NCBI GenBank assembly: GCA_037176885.1
Contig: JAWWNJ010000070.1
Coordinates: 62,001-126,000 of the forward strand
DNA length: 64,000 nt
Direction: 5' to 3'
From: Favolaschia claudopus
Lineage: Eukaryota > Basidiomycota > Agaricomycetes > Agaricales > Mycenaceae
In this document: one piece after another, positions 57,277 to 64,000 of the stretch
Numbering within the stretch: the first letter of the stretch is position 1
Layout of the letters: the number at the start of each line of letters is the position of its first letter
The notes under the pieces: generated by a model
Seen by the model: only the letters and a program-made list of their open reading frames with translations
Told to the model about the DNA's origin: nothing
The model's database searches: none
Position numbers and translations under genes: made by a program

Positions 57277-58641
57277 TGACAGACCTGGTATTGGGCTACG
57301 CCTGAATTTATTCATTTTAAGGCTAGTTACAACGGTACTATTAATAAAGTACTACAATACTCAGCGAATGAGTCTCAATAAGGACTGAGGTCTGCCTGGG
57401 CGGTCAGTCAAAGGAGAATACACAGGTGGGAGCTCTGGGGTCCGTTTACGATGGCACTGCAAAGTGTCAGAGTTACAATAAGTCGGACATGAGCTTCCGC
57501 GATAGGTCTCTTACCATCCGGAATAGGATTGGGAGTTACCTGGTGCTCCAGGAACAAAGGCGTACATTGAAGGACATTCCATTTGGGACTCGTTGGAACT
57601 CGAAAGGTGTTACCAGGAGCAGGAGGCTTCCGCGGAAAGGTCTAAGACAGGACTATAACTCAGGAACGTTGGCGACCTGTAGGAAGAGAATATTCCTTAT
57701 TCACGCAGTGCTACTTGGAGCAAGTAGATCATCGATTGGATAGCAAGAGGGCTATTGATTCATGACCGGAGATATCAGTACAAACGGGGAAGATCTACGT
57801 TGGCCAAGCCAGGAGAACAATGGTATCCAAGAGGATGCCGGAGGTAGAACAATGGTATCTAGTGGGCGCCGGAGGTAAAGGCGTAAATCCCTCACCAGTA
57901 CCGGAGGAAAGCCTTTAACAAGTAAAACTGAATGAGGTCTGGACCAAGAGGGTCCGGAGTTACCAATATTATACCCATAAGATGGTTTGTTTATCGTCTC
58001 ATATTTATTGCTGTGAATGTATATAAAGCACTGTATCATGTACTGGAGCTCTAGTGGATTCCCCCCTCTCGTTGTGAGCGTCAAGCCAGTGTTGGCTTCG
58101 TGAATAACTAGACGTTGGACTTCATTCGAGATAAACTCCAGAAGCTTATTTGTTTCTTTTGTTTGTTTTCGTTGCAATATACTGTCTGTTGGATCATATC
58201 TTGAATTATACGCGTGAACATATTATTGAGAATCAGTACCAACGCGTGGAATTATAAGAGCCTGACACGGACCTTTTGAGAGAACGGAATCAGTTCAAAC
58301 ATACTTTCCGCGGAAACTCATTTTGCGAACGAGCACACACAACTTAAACCTCTAAACCTCTACCAAAGAGTAACATCTCAATTACCTGTCTGAACGCACC
58401 TTCCTGTGTCAAGACTAGGATAGTTAGTATAAGAACGGTCAGAACGAGCTATCGCGAAAGCCTCGAACTAGTATATTTTGAAGATAGTATTGGTTGAATT
58501 GCAACAGTCTATACTGGACTGGAACCCCGAACCTCGCACGTCGATTAGAAGTGGTTAGGATTTATATTAGGATTTTGTGTGGATTAGATTCTGCGCATTT
58601 TCTTGGTTTATTTCCACCGTAGCCCCATAGTCAGCGTTTCA
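57277..58641 (+). repeat. 3' LTR
   Basis: 1,365 bp, same sequence as 41241-42605 wherever compared. Confidence 0.96.
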
Positions 58642-59193
58642 GCGGTGAAAAGCACTACTCGCGGTCCCACGAGTAGATGGATGTACGAGAAAATTACGGA
58701 GGATGATCTGCATGATAGAGCTCGTACATTTGAGAGAAGCGTGCCGGATGGGAGCGAGATAATGGCTTCCATGGCGGAGCTGTCGAGAGCGATAGAAGTA
58801 TCATGTGCGCGAAAAATTTTGATCCGCCTCGAGTAAGCCAAAGGCCGTTCCCAGTCATGGAGATTCAAAGCAGAGACAATCCTCTACAAAAACAGGTTGC
58901 CATTAGTCCAAGCTTGCGGTTTGACAGCTAGTACTGATACTCACAAAGTGTCCATCGGCAGATGTCCAGCTACTGGAAGGTAAACATTTGAGAAGGGTAA
59001 CAAGCCCATGGCTTGACTGCCACAGTAAATCCAGCGCTGGGTCGCTGAACTGGCGGCATGTCGTTGCCAGCGCATAGAGAGCTGCAACATTTCCGCGAGC
59101 TACACTCGGAACGGTGTAGGATTCTTCGGCACATGGGTCCAGCTCGGCGAAAATCGCTCGAGTCAATTCTACGATCTTCCAGCACCGGTGCAT
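58642..59193 (-). pseudogene. 5' part of the F-box gene split by the retrotransposon
   Basis: The ATG at 59193 reads MHRCWKIVELTRAIFAELDP, an F-box, then AALYALATTCRQFSDPALDL. An intron with donor GTGAGT at about 58946 leads to IVSALNLHDWERPLAYSRRI and SSVIFSYIHLLVGPRVVLFT, where the retroelement begins after the GC of an Ala codon. The other half is at 40366-41240. The exact in-frame match shows that the gene was intact at insertion. Confidence 0.85.
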
Positions 59194-59870
59194 TCCTCAG
59201 TATGGACTAGGATTGAGGGGGGGCGGGATGGAACGAGTCAGGACCCACATCTGACACGTGTAGTGGCGCCAAAGCCGCATCTTGTGATTCTTGTCCTGTC
59301 GATGCCCATGATAGGTTGGTCCCGGCCGTCGGCCCGAGATTTTTTTCAACCAATTCGAGTCGACAGGATGAGAGCATTAGTACGGGGGTCTTATCAAAGA
59401 TTCGAAATACATACTTGAACAATGGGGAGGTCCACTGGCCAGCTATGAGGAGAATAAGTAACTTGGGATTTTGTCCAAAATCAAGAATCCTCGCGTTATC
59501 CAGGGTGAATTTCTGGGGATGGCGCACCCAGCAGCAGAGAATCTGAGGAAAGATTCTGGACGCACAAGACTATACAGGATGGCAAAGCTTTTTTGAAGTA
59601 ATAAGTTCCAGCTTGGTTCCAGCTGTTCCACAGACGACTTTCAAACGTGGAGTAAAAAATAGTCCTACTCACTACCTGCAGCGTTACTCGCCATCCAAAT
59701 TAAGAGCGAACGAGGCCCGAGTTCCGGCGGCGGCGGACGGTGGACCGTTGGTGGTGGGAGAAGTGAAGAACAACTGTCACAAAATGATGTGAGAACGCGG
59801 CTCCGACGGATCAACACCCTTTGTCTTCAAACCTCCACTGTACCGAGTCGCTTTCGCTCGTTTGGCAAAA
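59194..59870. other. Intergenic stretch
   Basis: A minus-strand open frame at 59207-59527 has no recognised domain. No gene supported. Confidence 0.4.
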
Positions 59871-61955
59871 ATGCACCCAGACCTGGAGCCTAGCGCGCTG
59901 CGTCGTCTTCCCCCGGACTCTCGTGTATGTTTTGTGCCATCTCCGCAACGCTGCGACGGAAATTGAGGCTGAAAAAATGCAAATTTATCAGAGAGTAGCC
60001 CTTCGTATTCTGCATCCCTCCGCAAGCCGCTCTCTTCAGGACGACTTTCAAGATCTCATGCAAATTGTGCACAACTCGCCTACTGGGAGATTTGCGGACT
60101 TTCTCCCCGTTTTCTATCACTTTATCGACCCGTCGCGTGTTCCCAGAGAAGAGCAGCTGGACGGTTATCTTACGGAGGATACCGTGGCTTCCATAGCCTC
60201 AGCCTCTTGGTGCTTGATACAGTTGTATATTTCCTTGCCCCCTGTGGAAGCGGGTGTGGACCTCTGGCCGCGCATCTGGGGCTGGACGCGTTTCTTTTGG
60301 ACGTATGGCGATTTTCTGCGCCAGGGGTTGGAGCTGGGAGATGACCGAGAGATGAGTCTGTCTTTCTTGAGATTCTCCTGGTATCTCTGGAAATATCCGC
60401 CTAATCGAGCCATAATGCTCTCATCTCCGGGACTCACCGCATTGACCGTCAGTGCTTGGGTATCTTTCACGGATGAGGATTTCACGGCGTGTAGCGACTC
60501 GCTCCACATGATCCGTAACTTCCTCGTTCATGGCAATCCCACCGAACAAGAGATTCTGGACGGAGTCGACGACAACGTCGGGAATCTGGCCCATTGCATT
60601 ATGCGTCAGTGCGAATTTGTCGTCCCTCTTGCCCATGATAGCCCGACAGTTGCAATGGAGAATATATGGCTCCTCGAGATCGTGATGGATATTGTCATCG
60701 CTGTCGACCACATTCGCATGGATACTTTCGCGGGCGGAACACCAGGACCCTTGACCTCTGCGCTGATTGCTTTCGAATTCGTGAAGACAGTGTCAATTTC
60801 TGTTCACACCCTCAGTGCATTCTCTTCGTTGACTCAGAATCTTCGGAACCTCGTCAAAAACTTGTTGATGAATCTGTGTCACATCTTTCAGCTCGGGAGC
60901 CCAGAAGCAATACAAACCGCTGTTCAGCTTGGCCTATTGCACGTCATTCTCTGTTGTGCCCGATGGCATCCCGCGGACGACATCCATCGCATTTTGCACT
61001 TTCTGCTAGCAGAGATGCTTGGACCGTATTCGGTTTATTGTGGCGTTCTTGCCGCTTTGGAAAGCAGCCATGCTGGAGTGATATCTCCTCTCAGTTCCGC
61101 AAATTTTTCACAACCCGGGGTGTACGTTGCGTGGACTCGCTTTGCAGAGGCATTGTGCTGGCGAACTAGCATTCTCAATCTCTTCCGTTCTCGCCAACGT
61201 TCATCCCCCCTTACCGCGTGCGATAATGTCGAGGTGAGTTGCTGAATATTTCTCTTACTCCCAGAAAATGAGAACTTTATACAAGTGCGAAAATATACTT
61301 GAAAAGATCCAACTGAAGCGCTGCTCCGGGTGTAAGAGTGTGTTTTATTGTTCTCGTTCTTGCCAAGCAGCGGATTGGCGCGATGGTCATCGAACAGCCT
61401 GCGTCTGGTATCCCCGTGTTCGTAGCGGTGAGTTTTGAGTTTCTTGGTTTGAAGTCTAGCTGTACCTTCTTTGATTCATCCACAGCACTCGATTCCACCT
61501 TCACTCGAGAAGAATACGCATTCATGCGCCTCCTGCTGCAGCAAGATCACCTCATCGCGCGCGCGAAATTTGTTTCCGAATATGCTCAAATAATGCGCCC
61601 AGCACCCAACGTGGATACCATCTTAGCGGGATTTTTCGACTATCGCGCCGTCCCGGTCTCATTCAAGGTGTATGATTTCCCGGCTCAGGTATCCCAGGAA
61701 GATGCCGACTACTGGAGTAATATCAAGCGGCGTGTATTCCAAAGCTCTGGCCGCATGAGTCTAGATTTGGTGCAGATAAAGGATGGTGGAGCCTTTACGC
61801 GGAGCATTGTCATCCCACTGCGGAGGGTGAACACTGAGGTACCGGATGCACTTAGACGGGTTCTTTCCACTTGGGGTTCGGCGGAATCGACTGAGGCGCG
61901 GAGGGAGATCGAGGCCATCCTTCGACGAGCGAGTGCAACCGACCTGCCTCGCTGA
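59871..61955 (+). CDS. MYND-type zinc finger protein
   Basis: The ATG at 59871 reads MHPDLEPSALRRLPPDSR, followed by a short intron (about 59926-59968) and then EKMQIYQRVALRILHPSASR. A long helical region of about 400 residues follows. After an intron at about 61233-61289 come CENILEKIQLKRC, SGCKSVFYCSRSCQAADW and RDGHRTAC, the C-x2-C, Y/FCSRxCQxxDW, HxxxC pattern of MYND fingers. A last intron (61432-61490) leads to the C-terminal region, TGA at 61953-61955. Total about 640 aa. Large MYND proteins of this layout form a family in Agaricomycetes; MYND fingers bind proline-rich partners, and the specific role is unknown. Confidence 0.85.
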
Positions 61956-62104
61956 ACTAAATAAGCTATACGATATCGTGTCGAATGCAGAACAAATATC
62001 GCCATTGTCTGTAGCTAGTTTTGAGTATACGTAGCAAGAGCAACTGTCTCCAAATACGACTTCTGCCCAGGCGTACGATTGATACTCAATCACCCTGTGG
62101 CTTC

Positions 62105-63444
62105 TCACCCCGTGATGAATTGCGGAGGAATCGGCAGAGGTTCATCATCCTCAGCGGTTTTTGATCTCGGCGTAGAAAGCTTGTTGAAGACCCACCAAGC
62201 AACCACAGGCCGAACCGTGTCATTTTTGCCAGAGTTTGATTGTGGATCGGTGGACGAAATGCTAGAGGAATATCCGACTCCTGTGAGACCCGCGACTATG
62301 AGACTCTGTGCCTCGATTCCACTTTGGCTAGTGGTGACTTGAACCTCCGCGTAAGAGATCGGAAGATTGTGAATCGTGAAGTAAGGGTATCGAATTTCTT
62401 TTTCCTCTTTGAACTCGTGATCGACTAGAGAACTATGTTTTTGCCAAAAGAGTCTGGAGTTGCGTTCATGCAATGACAGCCTTCTGTTTTTCCCTTTACC
62501 GTTTGGGAACTACAAGAGAAATCAGCAATCAGTTCGACAAAATGAAGTGCTCAACAACAAACCACAATCTGAGAAAGCTGCGGTCCACACCAAGCGCCCT
62601 CAGAAGAGAATACACAAAACACTGTGATCCAACCTGAAAGGTGAGAATCCTTCCCGCCGTGCCCCTCGCGATGAACAACCCATTTCCAAAAGTCCTGCAT
62701 TCGGTGCGTGTTCGGTCCTGCGAACGATTCGGCGAGACGCGCGATAATGGGACTTAACAGATGGTACCAGGCAATAGCTGGAGTTCCATATTCTTTCAAC
62801 CGCTCTAATTTCGACAGCAGCAGGTCCCAGTCCCCTCGGACACCCTCCAACATTACGCGTGGAATTCCGTGTCGAGTTTGAATTTCCCCGACCGGAAGGG
62901 AGATTGGGATCCTCGCTGATTTCGCTCCAGCGTGAACCATCGCCAATGCTACTGCTCGGTCGTCGTCGGTGGAGGTAGAAAACGTGGGTGTGATCCACTC
63001 GCGCAGAGAAGGATCTGACGAGGTGCCCAGAAACTGATGTATCCCATTCGAGAGCGATTGCGATCCCGGACCGCAAGGCTTTCCAAGATGCGGACCAGTC
63101 GCAGTGATCGATGAGTCGGCGGTAGAGAATTCAAGCAGTTCTGGGCGTGCATGAAGGTACAAACGGAACTGTGAAATGATCGCCAGCCAGACATGGTCCG
63201 GTCGGAGAACGAGTGCAGAGCCGCTCTTGTACGCAGCAATTACCGTATTCACAAATCCATTCTCTGTAGGAGAGACTTTAATCCGTGGATCCACGAGCCC
63301 CGTCCATTGCCCGATGCAATAACGAAGAGTCGAGTCGGCCGTTTGAGACTGGCAGGATAAGTTCTCGAGAATCTGGCGCGGGGTAAGAGGTTGGACGGGA
63401 TTCGATTTTGCGCGATGGTCAGTGAGATCGTGGGTTACTGGCAT
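62105..63444 (-). CDS. DUF4419 protein
   Basis: The ATG at 63444 reads MPVTHDLTDHRAK. Diagnostic DUF4419 segments: FVNTVIAAYKSGSALVLRPD followed by HVWLAIISQFRLYLHARPE, GDWDLLLSKLERLKEYG, and FWKWVVHREGHGGKDSHLSG with WITVFCVFSSEGAW. To continue, an intron from about 62572, a 10-nt exon at 62500-62509 and a further intron to about 62427 are needed, giving WFPKRSLVDHEFKEEKEIRY then FTIHNLPISYAEVQV and IVAGLTGVGYS, the expected C-terminal half. It stops at TGA 62105-62107. About 400 aa. The domain is of unknown biochemical function and common in basidiomycetes. Confidence 0.82.
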
Positions 63445-64000
63445 AGTGCGGAGCCTCGATGGGTGCGGGTGGGAGACAAGAAAGACACGAGGCGTCGGTG
63501 CTTCAGGATAAAGTTAGCAATTTATTCACACTGGAGCAAACGGCCCGACTTCCATCGAATACGTGGGCAGATTCCGAAAAATCTCTCGCTATTCTGCGAT
63601 CGCTGAATCAAGGTGCTGAACCCGCAATAAGAGGTACAAGAGAGTAATACTTAGTGCAATGTAAATGTAGCATCGTAATAGAATTTCGACGGAGATACAG
63701 GGGTCTAGGGTTAGGGTTAGGCAGACTCAGCAACGGGGAAACGCCGACCTATACCAAAACCGAGACAGAAGACAGTCGATCCACCGCATCCCGAGCACAA
63801 TCCCCTGCGACACCACAGCTGACGGTACCTACATACCGGCTATGAGCAGCGCGAATTCAAGATAAGCGAAAATACTTACGAGCGCAGGTCACCACCGTTT
63901 CCGTGTCACGATGGTTAAGGATGAGCAGAGTGGCGGTGCGCAGGAGCTACGAAAAGCTGAATCATATATGTAAGAGCCTGGGGTAAAGCATTAACCCAAC
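63445..64000. other. Right edge, no gene recognised
   Basis: Contains a short telomere-like repeat at 63705-63721; otherwise nothing supported. Confidence 0.45.
63705..63721 (+). repeat. Interstitial telomere-like repeat
   Basis: TAGGGTTAGGGTTAGG, two and a half units of TTAGGG, the telomere repeat of most filamentous fungi. Confidence 0.6.

Larger units (their letters stand above)
41241..58641 (+). mobile_element. Complete 17.4-kb Ty3/gypsy-type LTR retrotransposon with antisense cargo
   Basis: Two 1,365-bp direct LTRs (41241-42605 and 57277-58641, constant offset 16,036) start TG and end CA and look identical in every line compared. They are flanked by the 4-bp duplication GCGG (41237-41240 and 58642-58645). 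A PBS follows the 5' LTR and a polypurine tract precedes the 3' LTR. Sense frames: gag (zinc knuckle), a retropepsin frame, and RT-RNaseH-integrase in that order, the Ty3/gypsy order. Between pol and the 3' LTR lie 7.2 kb with three spliced genes on the opposite strand. Fungal gypsy elements are usually 5-10 kb, so this is very large. Matching LTRs and intact frames imply a young, possibly active copy. Confidence 0.95.

Overview
The window is nuclear DNA of a mushroom-forming basidiomycete (Agaricomycetes). The evidence is genes cut by many 50-65 nt GT..AG introns, a four-motif laccase, a flavin halogenase, a P450, a hexose transporter, and the F-box, BTB and MYND families that are expanded in this class. 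All gene models were spliced by eye, so exon edges and some starts are inferred.

Layout. 1-11.4 kb is a metabolic neighbourhood: the 3' end of a SnoaL/NTF2-like gene, a laccase (minus), a divergent small secreted protein, a flavin-dependent halogenase (minus) and a divergent cytochrome P450 (plus). 11.4-13.4 kb is an MFS hexose transporter. 13.4-18.4 kb is mostly non-coding. 18.4-25 kb holds a SUZ-domain RNA-binding protein, a Ser/Thr-rich wall-type protein, a 1.2 kb non-autonomous DNA element packed with TGACGCG motifs, and a secreted Ala-rich protein. 26-33 kb holds an F-box protein, an F-box protein with a C-terminal Cys/His finger, and a BTB protein; copies of one dispersed repeat lie beside two of these. 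33-40 kb is gene-poor, with a 302 bp MITE and a small Cys-rich, Pro-rich protein.

41,241-58,641 is the centrepiece: a complete 17.4 kb Ty3/gypsy-type LTR retrotransposon with LTRs of equal length (1,365 bp) that look identical, TG..CA ends, a 4-bp target duplication, PBS and PPT. It carries gag, protease and RT-RNaseH-integrase as three sense frames. Unusually, it also carries a 6.5 kb block of three intron-containing antisense genes between pol and the 3' LTR. It landed in the middle of an F-box gene, whose frame still matches across the insertion. The element is peppered with the palindrome TTCCGCGGAA (11 exact copies) in LTRs, introns and exons of both strands, and a 12-nt PPT-like sequence sits 5' of each antisense gene. 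This is the best candidate for an undescribed system: a giant retroelement with a spliced antisense cargo of putative nuclear, Cys-cluster proteins.

58.6-64 kb returns to host sequence: the 5' half of the broken F-box gene, a MYND-finger protein, a DUF4419 protein and a short interstitial telomere-like repeat.
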